NCBI GenBank assembly: GCA_016710285.1
Contig: JADJXR010000001.1
Location: 2,978,501-3,042,500 of the forward strand
Direction: 5' to 3'
DNA: 64,000 bases
Origin: Chlorobiota bacterium
GTDB taxonomy: Bacteria > Bacteroidota > Ignavibacteria > OLB7
Of this stretch, positions 25,260 through 33,306 are shown piece by piece; the stretch's first letter is position 1; each line of letters begins with the position of its first letter. The notes below the pieces were generated by a model that was not told the DNA's origin, did no database searches, and was given only the letters and a program-made list of their open reading frames with translations. The position numbers and the translations under genes are program-made.

Positions 25260-26648
25260 ATGCACCGTTGCTCTGCTCCTCAATCCAGAAACCGGCGGGT
25301 TCGCCCGCTGTTGCTGCTGCTGTTGCCCGCCATTACCGGGTTGATTGCCCAGGCGCAACCGACCATCTACCCCACGATTCTCTACAACGGCGAGAACATC
25401 GTCACCATCAAGCACCCGCGTGGCATCGAGCGGATTCGGGCAACCAGCACACGGGGTGTGCAGCCGTTTGCCCCGAACATCACCGGCTGCCCGAAGGAGG
25501 TGAACGTCCGTGTTCTGGTGCTGAACTCCAGCCCGGTTGAGACGGTCAACTTCACGGTATTTGATTGCGATGGGGAGTTTGCATCGGTCAGCGTGAACTC
25601 CGAAAATTGGACGATCCGCCACGAGCGTTCCGGCCCCGTGATGATTGGCCGCGACACCTGCCTGCAATGCTTCATCAACACCTCGGACCCGCGCGAAGTT
25701 GACTCGATCTTCGTCACCAACCCGCAGTATCGGGTGATTATGCCACCAAAAGAACATGGCAAATGGATTGCCCGGGGGGATGACTTCAAATATCAGGTCT
25801 GCTTCCGTGCCGAGCGTGTGGAGAACCGCACCGACACCATCCGGCTTGCCATGCGGCGGGGTGAGCCAAACGGCGGGCTAACCCATTACACCATCGAGAA
25901 ACCGATCACAACCCAGAGCGTTCCGGTTCCGCCGCCACCGCCGCCGCCAGTCATCAGCACGAAAGATTCCATCCGTGCGCTGCTTCCGCCGCTGACCGAT
26001 CCCACAACCTTCCGCAACATCGTCATGCCAACAGCCGAGTCGGTGGGGAAGGGGCAGGCGTTCGCCGGCAGCTACGACGTGGTTGGATTGATTGGCGGCT
26101 ACGGCATCACCGACCGGTTGACGGTGATTGGCGGGGGAAGCTACGTGCCGGCGGCAATCAGCCAGCTGCTGGTTGGGACAATCGGCGCAAAGTGGGAGTT
26201 CCTGCGCGAAGGGGCTTTGAGCGTGGCGGCTGGGGGACATTTGGGATATTCCTCCATTCCTGAATCGGAGATCACCCTTGCGGCTCCGTTCACCGTTGCA
26301 AGCTATGGCGACCGCACGGCGCGGCTGAACCTTGCTGTTGGCTACACATGGAAGCACCACGTCACGCCGTTCGAGACGTTCAACCGGAAGGCGGCGGTGC
26401 TGGCCATTGGCGGCGATATCACTCTGGGGCGCGGATTCAAAATGGCTGCCGAAGGCTACGTTCTGGAGTCAAGCGGAATTGCCCCGGTGGTGGTGACTGC
26501 GCGTTGGTTCGGCGAGCGTTGGGCGTTCGACGCCGGGCTTGGCATGGACCTTGCCAACACCGAAGGGCTGGTCTTCACCTCGGCACTTGGGGGAACAGTT
26601 GAGAATCTGGCGATTGCGCCGGTGGTGTCGGTGTTGTGGCGGTGGTGA
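25260..26648 (+). CDS. Exported protein with proline hinge and beta-rich C-terminal domain
   Basis: The 462-residue protein has a signal peptide (RPLLLLLLPAITGLIAQAQ after a basic start). About 190 residues of Ig-like or surface-domain sequence follow, containing four cysteines (GCPKE, FDCDG, DTCLQCF). Then comes a hinge of seven or more prolines (about residue 222) and a C-terminal region of short amphipathic strands (VGLIGGYGITDRLTVIGGGSYV) that looks like a small outer-membrane barrel ending in VSVLWRW. An outer-membrane location is inferred. I do not recognise the family. The ATG at 25260 is chosen because the signal peptide follows it. Confidence 0.65.
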   Translation: MHRCSAPQSRNRRVRPLLLLLLPAITGLIAQAQPTIYPTILYNGENIVTIKHPRGIERIRATSTRGVQPFAPNITGCPKEVNVRVLVLNSSPVETVNFTVFDCDGEFASVSVNSENWTIRHERSGPVMIGRDTCLQCFINTSDPREVDSIFVTNPQYRVIMPPKEHGKWIARGDDFKYQVCFRAERVENRTDTIRLAMRRGEPNGGLTHYTIEKPITTQSVPVPPPPPPPVISTKDSIRALLPPLTDPTTFRNIVMPTAESVGKGQAFAGSYDVVGLIGGYGITDRLTVIGGGSYVPAAISQLLVGTIGAKWEFLREGALSVAAGGHLGYSSIPESEITLAAPFTVASYGDRTARLNLAVGYTWKHHVTPFETFNRKAAVLAIGGDITLGRGFKMAAEGYVLESSGIAPVVVTARWFGERWAFDAGLGMDLANTEGLVFTSALGGTVENLAIAPVVSVLWRW

Positions 26649-26704
26649 TGATGATGGGGAAAACACCAATCGAACGCTCCTGAAAAATTTTCCAAACCAC
26701 AAAT

Positions 26705-26743
26705 GGGCTGCCGTAGCTACGCCAAGGCAGCCCTCCGTTTTTC
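26705..26743 (+). terminator. Intrinsic terminator
   Basis: The stem GGGCTGCC / GGCAGCCC with a 13-base loop is followed by TCCGTTTTTC, ending the gene at 25260-26648. Confidence 0.75.
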
Positions 26744-26754
26744 ATTCTTTCCCG

Positions 26755-26761
26755 TAAGTTG
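26755..26761 (+). promoter_or_regulatory. Possible -7 element ahead of the HipA-like gene
   Basis: TAAGTTG resembles the Bacteroidota -7 box (TAnnTTTG) with one T fewer. It ends only seven bases before the ATG, and no Shine-Dalgarno is visible, so transcription may begin at or near the start codon. The call is weak because no -33 TTG is seen. Confidence 0.3.
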
Positions 26762-26767
26762 CGGCCC

Positions 26768-27610
26768 ATGAACCCTTCATTACCAACCTATCAGGCCACC
26801 CGTTACGTAACGCCGCTTCGCGAAGGCGGCTCGCTTCCGGCAATTCTAGACACCGAAGATGGTGGGATGTTCGTGGCGAAGTTTCGCGGGGCGGGCCAGG
26901 GGGCAAAAGCCCTTATTGCCGAGATTATCGTTGGATCGTTCGCAACGGCGTTGCGGCTTCCAACACCATCGCTTGCGCTGATTCAGATTGGCGAATCGTT
27001 TGGCCGAACCGAGCCGGACCCCGAAATCCAGGACATCCTTCGCGGAAGCATCGGGATCAACGTTGGTGCGCGCTATCTGGAAGGGGCGTACAACTTCGAC
27101 CCCGTTACCATCATTGATGTTGTCCCCAACGTTGCCGCCAACATTGTTTGGCTGGATGCCTTTGCCACCAACATTGACCGCACGCCGCGCAACCCGAACA
27201 TGATGTTTTGGAAGAATGGATTGTGGCTGATTGACCACGGGGCCGCGCTCTATTTCCATCATCATTGGGGGGGCGTTACCGATGCCACGTCGCAATCCCC
27301 TTTTGCGCCAATCCGCGACCACGTGCTGCTTCCGTTTGCCGGCAGCATTGCCGAGGCCGACGAGCGGTTGCGCCCGCTGCTTCCGCCAGAGCGTATCGCC
27401 GAAATCCTTAATTCCGTCCCCGATGATTTGCTGATGGATGCCCCGGCTGGCGTTGCGCCGTCGTTCCCCACGCCGGAGGAAAACCGCCAAGCCTACCAGC
27501 AATATTTCCAGCAGAGGCTTGGCGGCCAGCGTGAGTTCGTTTCCGCCGCCGAAGAAGCGCGGAAAACGCGGCAACGCCACCCCCTTCCTCCCAAGGAGTA
27601 CCGCCGATGA
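26768..27610 (+). CDS. HipA-like kinase family protein
   Basis: The 280-residue protein has the sequence of the stand-alone HipA-like kinase family (HipA_2 type). FVAKFRGAGQGAKALIAEII near residue 35 supplies the ATP-binding Lys region. WLDAFATNIDRTPRNPNMMFW holds the catalytic-loop Asp-x3-N arrangement, and LIDHGAAL the metal-binding Asp. It is shorter than HipA toxins, lacks the HipA N-terminal domain, and has no HipB antitoxin gene upstream. It overlaps the DUF3037 gene by four bases (ATGA), and the two form a recurrent gene pair. The ATG at 26768 is used rather than the upstream TTG. Confidence 0.78.
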   Translation: MNPSLPTYQATRYVTPLREGGSLPAILDTEDGGMFVAKFRGAGQGAKALIAEIIVGSFATALRLPTPSLALIQIGESFGRTEPDPEIQDILRGSIGINVGARYLEGAYNFDPVTIIDVVPNVAANIVWLDAFATNIDRTPRNPNMMFWKNGLWLIDHGAALYFHHHWGGVTDATSQSPFAPIRDHVLLPFAGSIAEADERLRPLLPPERIAEILNSVPDDLLMDAPAGVAPSFPTPEENRQAYQQYFQQRLGGQREFVSAAEEARKTRQRHPLPPKEYRR

Positions 27611-27996
27611 ACGATGGGTGGCATCTGTTCGATTATGCCGTTGTGCGGTGCGTGCCGCTGGTCCACACCGGAGCATTTGTGAACATTGGGGTGGTGCTGC
27701 TGGCGCGGCAATCGGGGTATCTTCGCGCGGCGTTCCATATTTCGGCCCAACGCCTGGGCGCGCTGCAACCCGGCTTTGACGTTGCGCTCCTTCAGCGATT
27801 TGCGGAGGGCTACCAGCGGGTATGCGATGGCGGGGCGGCGGGGGGAATGGTGGGATTGCTTCCGGCTTCGGAGCGGTTCCATTGGCTAACGGCTCCGCGT
27901 TCGGCGGTGATCCAAACTTCGCCGGTGCATCCCGGGCGTTGCCGCAATCTGGATGAAGCGTTGCAACGCCTTTGCCACGAACAATGCGGCGATTAA
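27607..27996 (+). CDS. DUF3037 protein, partner of the HipA-like kinase
   Basis: The 129-residue cytoplasmic protein matches DUF3037: it begins with FDYAVVRCVPLVHTGAFVNIGVVLLAR, the conserved opening of the family, and contains FHISAQRLGAL and the C-terminal SPVHPGRCRNLDEALQRL. Its start overlaps the stop of the HipA-like kinase gene, so the two are translationally coupled. The conserved pairing suggests that they act together, but the biochemical function of DUF3037 is not known. Confidence 0.78.
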   Translation: MNDGWHLFDYAVVRCVPLVHTGAFVNIGVVLLARQSGYLRAAFHISAQRLGALQPGFDVALLQRFAEGYQRVCDGGAAGGMVGLLPASERFHWLTAPRSAVIQTSPVHPGRCRNLDEALQRLCHEQCGD

Positions 27997-28108
27997 TTTT
28001 GGGGGAGGTGTTGGAAATACGTTCAAAAATCAAGGTGAATTATTAAAAAAATAGAGCGTTTATCCTGCATGAAATCATTCTCTGGCACACACATCAACAA
28101 CACACATC

Positions 28109-29101
28109 ATGCCACTTATTACGAAACCGCTTGACCTTGGCGACATCCTGGACAAAACGGTAAAACTTATCGGCAAAACCATCAAGCGAACGTCGGTTGT
28201 TGCCGTAATAATTCTTTTGCCGTTGACGATTGTGCTGTCGGTTATTCTGGGAAACATCATGCAAGATTTTTCGGCAATGATGCTTTCCTTTGCCGAAACA
28301 GCAGAAACCAGTTCCACCCTTACCGAATCGGAAGCGCGGGGGATGCTAACGTCGCTTCTCTCTTCCTTGCCATTAATGCTAACCGGAGGATTTCTGTTCG
28401 CCGTCGGTTTGTTTGCGGCCCAGGCGGCAATTACCCGGATTAATTGCCACGAAGTTGATGGGGTGGATATCACTTGGAACGAAGCCTTGCGCAATGCGTT
28501 CGGCGGGGCAATGTGGCGATTGCTGGCGCAGCAAATCCTTTTTTGGATGGCGTTAACGGGAATATACCTGGCGGCACTACTGCTTATTTCTATCTCCCCC
28601 TGGCTTGCGCTGCTTGCAATCCCTGGGATAATCGTTGCAGCGATTTGGTGCTGGACCCGGTGGCTTTTTGCCCCGCAAGTGATTGTGAACGAGGAGAGCA
28701 GCGTGCTCGATTCTTTCCGCCGCAGTTCCGATTTGGTGAGCGGGCAATTCTGGCGCGTGCTGGGGATAGGAATATTGCTGGGAATTATTTCCAGCATTGC
28801 TATTTCCATTATTAGCACCCCAATCCAATTATTTGCTATGTCAGGATTTTGGGGGAATTACATGGATATGTTTACTGCGGGAAACCGCACCAACCCAGCG
28901 GAACAACTCCGCACATTGGCTGAGATGTTTGCGGGAATGGGGCCAGGGTTCGGCATTATTATTGGCGTTCAAACAATTCTTGGGCTGATGGTGCAACCCG
29001 CCTACCAAGTGGTGATGTATTATGATGCGTGCGCACGCCACGGCGATTTGGAAGAAATAGAAGAACATGAAAACAACGAGAATAATTTCCTTCCCTCGTA
29101 A
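28109..29101 (+). CDS. Polytopic membrane protein (glycerophosphodiesterase membrane-domain-like)
   Basis: The 330-residue protein begins with an amphipathic segment (KPLDLGDILDKTVKLIGKTI) and has about six hydrophobic segments, including VVAVIILLPLTIVLSVIL and ILLGIISSIAISII. The opening and the WCWTRWLFAPQVIVNE...SVLDSFRRSSDLV segment are typical of the membrane domain found in glycerophosphoryl diester phosphodiesterases and related uncharacterised proteins. No phosphodiesterase catalytic domain is present. It is 15 bases upstream of the CPBP protease gene and probably cotranscribed with it. Confidence 0.65.
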   Translation: MPLITKPLDLGDILDKTVKLIGKTIKRTSVVAVIILLPLTIVLSVILGNIMQDFSAMMLSFAETAETSSTLTESEARGMLTSLLSSLPLMLTGGFLFAVGLFAAQAAITRINCHEVDGVDITWNEALRNAFGGAMWRLLAQQILFWMALTGIYLAALLLISISPWLALLAIPGIIVAAIWCWTRWLFAPQVIVNEESSVLDSFRRSSDLVSGQFWRVLGIGILLGIISSIAISIISTPIQLFAMSGFWGNYMDMFTAGNRTNPAEQLRTLAEMFAGMGPGFGIIIGVQTILGLMVQPAYQVVMYYDACARHGDLEEIEEHENNENNFLPS

Positions 29102-29116
29102 CGTTTCTATTTTTTC

Positions 29117-30142
29117 ATGAACACTGAATCGCCCAATAATCAACTCCCGCTTTTTCCAGAATTGGCAGCCGGTTCCGAGGAGCCGGCTGCTGCTGGTGTT
29201 GGCGATGCCGATAATTCTACTCCACCAGAATTAGACGGGACCTGGGAGCGGAAACAGCGAAGCCCAATAAGTGCTGCGGTGGTTGGAATGCTGCTGATTG
29301 GCGCAATCTACATGTTCGGCCAAGTGCTTCTGTTGGTCCCCTCGTTATTCGCGCTGCTGCTTGATGGCGGCGCAGGTTCCGGCGCGGAAGGCGAGCTGGA
29401 CACCGCCGATGTTCTTATCCAACTTCGCACCCCGCTTCTTGTTGCCCTTACGATCTCGCAATATCTGTTTATGGCCCTTCCCGCGTGGTGGGTGGTGCGC
29501 CGGTGGCACGTTGGCCCCGTTGGAAGCGTGGCGCGCTACCTCCGCCTTCGCGCTGCCAATTGGCGGGTGATGCTGCTTACTCCATTGCTCACCATCGCCT
29601 TCATTCCCCCGGCAAACTACCTCTCGCAGGCGTTGATGGATTGGTTCGGAGTAAAGGAGGATTCGATGAAGGAGTTGGAGGAGTTGTTCACGGCCAGTTC
29701 GTTTCCGGAGTTGCTGGTGCTCAGTTTTGTGATCGCCGTTACCCCGGCGATTTGCGAGGAACTCTTCTTCCGTGGCTACGTGCAGCGGACGTTCGAGCGG
29801 GGGCTTGGCGCGCGAAGCATCTGGGTAACGGGCGTGTTGTTTGGGCTGTTCCATTTCCAGCCGCTTGGGCTTCCAACCCTTGCGCTGATGGGGATTCTTC
29901 TGGGCTATCTCTACTTCCGCACCCAAAGCCTGCTTCCGGGCATGGTTGCCCATTTCACCAACAACTTCATGGTGGTTCTGCTTCTGTACCTTGGCACAAT
30001 GGACCCGCAACTTGCCGGGGAGTCGGACAGTTTTTCGATGGAGGTGGTGCTTATCAGCACCGTCATCTGCCTGCTGCTCCTGTTTGCCGTGCATCGGCTG
30101 ACGGGAAGCAAGGAGGAGGCATCGGTGCTTCCTGCCTTGTGA
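29117..30142 (+). CDS. CPBP family intramembrane glutamic metalloprotease (second)
   Basis: The 341-residue protein has about 50 acidic, disordered N-terminal residues, then seven to eight hydrophobic segments. The CPBP motif is EELFFRGYVQRTF, followed by FGLFHFQPLGLP and MVAHFTNN, which supply the catalytic glutamates, histidines and asparagine. It follows the membrane protein gene by 15 bases. The family processes membrane-embedded peptides, and the substrate here is unknown. Confidence 0.85.
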   Translation: MNTESPNNQLPLFPELAAGSEEPAAAGVGDADNSTPPELDGTWERKQRSPISAAVVGMLLIGAIYMFGQVLLLVPSLFALLLDGGAGSGAEGELDTADVLIQLRTPLLVALTISQYLFMALPAWWVVRRWHVGPVGSVARYLRLRAANWRVMLLTPLLTIAFIPPANYLSQALMDWFGVKEDSMKELEELFTASSFPELLVLSFVIAVTPAICEELFFRGYVQRTFERGLGARSIWVTGVLFGLFHFQPLGLPTLALMGILLGYLYFRTQSLLPGMVAHFTNNFMVVLLLYLGTMDPQLAGESDSFSMEVVLISTVICLLLLFAVHRLTGSKEEASVLPAL

Positions 30143-30380
30143 GAGTTCCAAGTCAGTTAGAGTAGAAGTTCGTTCGGCTTCGCACGCTGCTTTGTGGGTT
30201 GCTTGGGAAGGGGGTGGGGAAGTTGTGGAGTGGGCATTGCTTTGGGCAAATCGGGGCCAGCAAACTTCGGAAAGAGTGCGGCCAAGAGCCAAGTTGGAAG
30301 GTATCCAAATGGAGCTTGGATAGAACCGCGTGCAAGTTGATGCCGCAGGCCAAAACGGACGCTTCGCAGAGAACAAGAAA
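30143..30380 (+). other. Transcribed spacer between the CPBP gene and a terminator
   Basis: No gene is supported in 30143-30380, yet the stretch ends in a strong terminator 240 bases after the CPBP stop. It could be a long 3' untranslated region or hold a small RNA. I recognise no tmRNA, SRP, RNase P or 6S features in it. No DnaA box (TTATCCACA or its complement) is visible in the whole gap up to dnaN at 30555. Confidence 0.3.
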
Positions 30381-30413
30381 AGCGGCGAAATGTGAAAGAT
30401 TTCGCCGCTTTTT
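30381..30413 (+). terminator. Strong intrinsic terminator upstream of dnaN
   Basis: An 11-base perfect stem (AGCGGCGAAAT / ATTTCGCCGCT, loop GTGAAAG) is followed by TTTTATTCTTC. The upstream AAGAAA tract would allow some termination on the other strand too. Confidence 0.85.
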
Positions 30414-30476
30414 ATTCTTCATGCCGATCGTCCGAAGCAGGCAAAATTTTTACCAAAAAAAGGTGAAGATTCGGCA

Positions 30477-30506
30477 TTGCCACCCCCCCTCCGTTTCGTA
30501 CTTTTG
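30477..30506 (+). promoter_or_regulatory. Bacteroidota-type promoter of dnaN
   Basis: TTG at 30477-30479 and TACTTTTG at 30499-30506 are 19 bases apart, matching the TTG-N19-TAnnTTTG consensus. The dnaN start lies 48 bases downstream, after the terminator at 30381-30413. Confidence 0.6.
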
Positions 30507-30554
30507 AGCACTTCCTGAACACCATTTTTCCAACTTCCAACCGCAAAGCAAACC

Positions 30555-31673
30555 ATGAAGTTTACCGTCCCCGTTAAAGACCTTGCGCAAGCATTAAGCC
30601 GCATCTCCAGTGCGATTCCGCAGCGCTCGCCAATGCCAGTTCTTGAGAATGTTCTGCTTCAGCTTGAAGGCTCCATCCTGTCGCTGACCGCTACCGATAT
30701 GGACATCACCATGACCACCACCCTTGAGGTTCGCGGCGAACGAAACGGCGCGTTGCTTCTTCCGGCTCGCCGCTTGGTGGATACGGTTCGGGCATTGGAG
30801 CTTGGCGAGCTTACGATGGATGCCGACATGAACAGCAAGCGGACGTTGCTCAACACCGGCAGCGGTGAGTATCGCCTAAGCGGGATGGATGCTGCGGAGT
30901 TCCCCCAGCTTGCTGCGTTCGATCCCAAAATCACCATCACCCTTCCGTCGGCCAAGTTTAGCGGCATGGTGGACCGGACCAGCTTCGCTTGCTCCACCGA
31001 TGAATTCCGCCCGGCGATGACCGGCGTGCTGTTCCAATTCCGCCCGAACGAAATCCGCTCGGTTGCCACCGATGGCTTCCGGTTGGTGCGGGTGATTGAC
31101 CACGAAATGCAGCCCCACGTTGCCGACAACGTGGATGTGATTGTTCCCCCAAAAGCCTTGCAGCTGGTTCACAAAGCCTTCGGGGCCGAGCAGATGACGC
31201 TGGAAGCCAACGCCACCCACGTCCGTTTCACCGACGGCGCAACCACCATCACCGCACGGCTGATTGACGAAACCTATCCGAACTACGAAAGCGTGATCCC
31301 CCAAGCCAACGACAAACGAATGGTGATCCGCCGCGACGACATTCTGGGATCGGTGAAACGGGTCAGCCTGTACAGCAACTCCCAAACCCGCCAAGTCCGG
31401 CTGAAGCTGGCCGGCAACGCCCTCCGCATCCAAGCCGAAGACGTTGACACCGGCGGGGAAGCGTTCGAGAATGTTCCGTGCGATTACAGCGAATCGGAAA
31501 TGGAGATCGGCTTCAACTCGCAATTCATGCGCGAGGCCTTGGACCGCATCGAGGCCGACGAAGTGGCGTTCGATTTCTCAACGCCGTTGCGCCCGTCGCT
31601 GATCTCCCCCTACGGCAAATCGAACGGGCAGGAAGTGCTGATGCTTCTGATGCCGGTGCGGCTGAACTCCTGA
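30555..31673 (+). CDS. dnaN: DNA polymerase III sliding clamp (beta subunit)
   Basis: The 372-residue protein has the normal length and three-domain repeat of the clamp that encircles DNA and tethers the polymerase. It begins MKFTVPVKDLAQALSRISSAIPQRSP; LSGMDAAEFPQL and the C-terminal SNGQEVLMLLMPVRL (the clamp's terminal MPVRL-type peptide) are typical. It starts a run dnaN-recF-DUF721-gyrB with its own promoter. dnaA is not upstream, where many bacteria have it. Confidence 0.96.
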   Translation: MKFTVPVKDLAQALSRISSAIPQRSPMPVLENVLLQLEGSILSLTATDMDITMTTTLEVRGERNGALLLPARRLVDTVRALELGELTMDADMNSKRTLLNTGSGEYRLSGMDAAEFPQLAAFDPKITITLPSAKFSGMVDRTSFACSTDEFRPAMTGVLFQFRPNEIRSVATDGFRLVRVIDHEMQPHVADNVDVIVPPKALQLVHKAFGAEQMTLEANATHVRFTDGATTITARLIDETYPNYESVIPQANDKRMVIRRDDILGSVKRVSLYSNSQTRQVRLKLAGNALRIQAEDVDTGGEAFENVPCDYSESEMEIGFNSQFMREALDRIEADEVAFDFSTPLRPSLISPYGKSNGQEVLMLLMPVRLNS

Positions 31674-31690
31674 CCCCTGGGCTTACTCCA

Positions 31691-32872
31691 ATGCGCATCC
31701 GTCGCCTCACATTCAGGAATATCCGCAACCACACGGCAACCCAACTGCTGGCCGCCGATGGGGTGAACATCATCACGGGGATGAATGGCCAGGGGAAAAC
31801 CTCAATCCTTGAGGCGATCTCGCTTTGCACCCTTACCCGTTCCTTTGTTGGAACCAACGATGCCAGCTTGATTCGCCGGGGGGAGAAGTTCCTGGAGTCG
31901 TCGGTGGAGGGGGTAAGCGATTATGGAGTAAGCCGCCGGTTCGACCTTCGCTACGATCCTACCCTGGGCAAAACCATCCGGCTGGATGGCACACCGGCGG
32001 GGAACGCTGCGCAGGTGATTGGCACGGCCCCAACGGTGGTGCTTTCTCCCGACATGAAGGCAATCAGCGGTGGCGGACCCGGGGAGCGGCGGCGGTTTGT
32101 TGATATGGTGATTTCGCAGGCAAAGCGGCGGTATCTGGAGGATTTAATCCACTACCGCCGCATCCTGAAACAGCGGAACGCGGTGCTGGCCGCCGCGCTG
32201 AAGCACCGCCGCCCGGTGGACCGGAACCTGATTGAAACGTACGACGAAGGGTTGATTGAGCGGGCCGCCCATTTGATGATGGAGCGGACGCGGTTCATCG
32301 AGGAGTTCAAGCCGTTGCTGCGGCAAACCGCCAGCGATGTTGCCGGCGGGGCCGATGAGGTCACCATCCGCTACCAGCCCGATTGCTCCCGCACGCCATG
32401 CGCCTCCGTTGCCGACTACCGCGACCTGCTATGGCTGCGAAGCCAGCAAGTGGCTGCCGAGGAGCAACGGCGCGGCACAACGCTGTTCGGTGTCCACCGG
32501 GATGACATTCGGATGGAGATTAATGGCGGGGATGTGCGGGTTTCGGCAAGCCAGGGGCAGCATAAAACGCTGCTGATTGGGCTGAAGGTGGCGGAGTTCC
32601 ACTACCTTGCCAACCAATGCGCCGAAACGCCAATCATTCTGTTGGACGACATCTTTGGCGAGCTTGACGCACGCCGCGCCGAGCGTGTGTACGACCTTAC
32701 CCGCAACCTTGCGCAAGTGTTTTTAACGGTCGTTTCGTTCGACCTGCTCCCCTTCCTGCGGGGAAGAACGTTGGGAGAATCGGAGGCAAATATTGAGGTG
32801 GTAGGGGGAAATATCGAGGCAAAGGTTGGGGATAGCATTATGGATATAGCAGCCCAACATGCAACTCAATAA
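31691..32872 (+). CDS. recF: Recombination mediator ATPase RecF
   Basis: The 393-residue SMC-like ATPase helps load RecA at gaps. It carries the Walker A GMNGQGKTS (about residues 31-39), the conserved LSPDMKAISGGGPGERRRFVD region with RecF's D-loop, the signature VSASQGQHKTLLIGLK and the Walker B IILLDDIFGELD. The frame is open through the end of dnaN, but RecF begins MRIRRLTFRNIRNH at the ATG of 31691, 17 bases after the dnaN stop. The order dnaN-recF-DUF721-gyrB is conserved in many phyla. Confidence 0.95.
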   Translation: MRIRRLTFRNIRNHTATQLLAADGVNIITGMNGQGKTSILEAISLCTLTRSFVGTNDASLIRRGEKFLESSVEGVSDYGVSRRFDLRYDPTLGKTIRLDGTPAGNAAQVIGTAPTVVLSPDMKAISGGGPGERRRFVDMVISQAKRRYLEDLIHYRRILKQRNAVLAAALKHRRPVDRNLIETYDEGLIERAAHLMMERTRFIEEFKPLLRQTASDVAGGADEVTIRYQPDCSRTPCASVADYRDLLWLRSQQVAAEEQRRGTTLFGVHRDDIRMEINGGDVRVSASQGQHKTLLIGLKVAEFHYLANQCAETPIILLDDIFGELDARRAERVYDLTRNLAQVFLTVVSFDLLPFLRGRTLGESEANIEVVGGNIEAKVGDSIMDIAAQHATQ

Positions 32873-32946
32873 TGCTCTGTTCAGCAGCAACAATGAATGG
32901 CCGTGATTCTCTCAGTTTTGATCGCAAGCAACAGTAGTTTCATCGA

Positions 32947-33240
32947 ATGATATTTCATGCAATGCCAAACTCCATCGGTTCAATAATCCAGCAATGGCTT
33001 CGCGACAACGGGCTTGATGATAAGCTGAAAGAACAATCGGTCCCAACCTATTGGGTGGAAATTGTTGGCGAAACCATTGCCAAACACGCAATCGTGGACC
33101 GCATTGATAAAGGCACAATGTTTATCAGCGTGCAAAGCGCGACGTGGCGGAACGAAATAATGCTCCGCCGCGAAGAAATACAACGGAAAGTGAACGAACG
33201 ATTTGGCGCAGATGTGGTGCAGGAAATTGTGGTAAGGTAA
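32947..33240 (+). CDS. DUF721 (DciA-like) protein
   Basis: The 97-residue protein has the DUF721 core: IGSIIQQWLRDNGLDDKLKEQ, then YWVEIVGETIAKHA (the W-x2-IVG pattern) and LFISVQSATWRNEIMLRREEI-type strands. DUF721/DciA members act in replicative helicase loading. The position between recF and gyrB is the usual one. A second ATG at 32962 (MPNSIG) is an equally good start. Confidence 0.82.
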   Translation: MIFHAMPNSIGSIIQQWLRDNGLDDKLKEQSVPTYWVEIVGETIAKHAIVDRIDKGTMFISVQSATWRNEIMLRREEIQRKVNERFGADVVQEIVVR

Positions 33241-33306
33241 AATTCGGCGGCACAGATCGGCAGCAGGTATCAGCAGTCAACAACAATCAATCATACAACC
33301 AAGCTA

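Noticed and set aside
26768..27996. HipBA toxin-antitoxin system.
   Set aside because: The kinase lacks the HipA N-terminal domain and no HipB-like DNA-binding gene is adjacent; the partner is DUF3037.
30143..30554. Replication origin next to dnaN.
   Set aside because: No DnaA box clusters or AT-rich unwinding region is visible and dnaA is absent.
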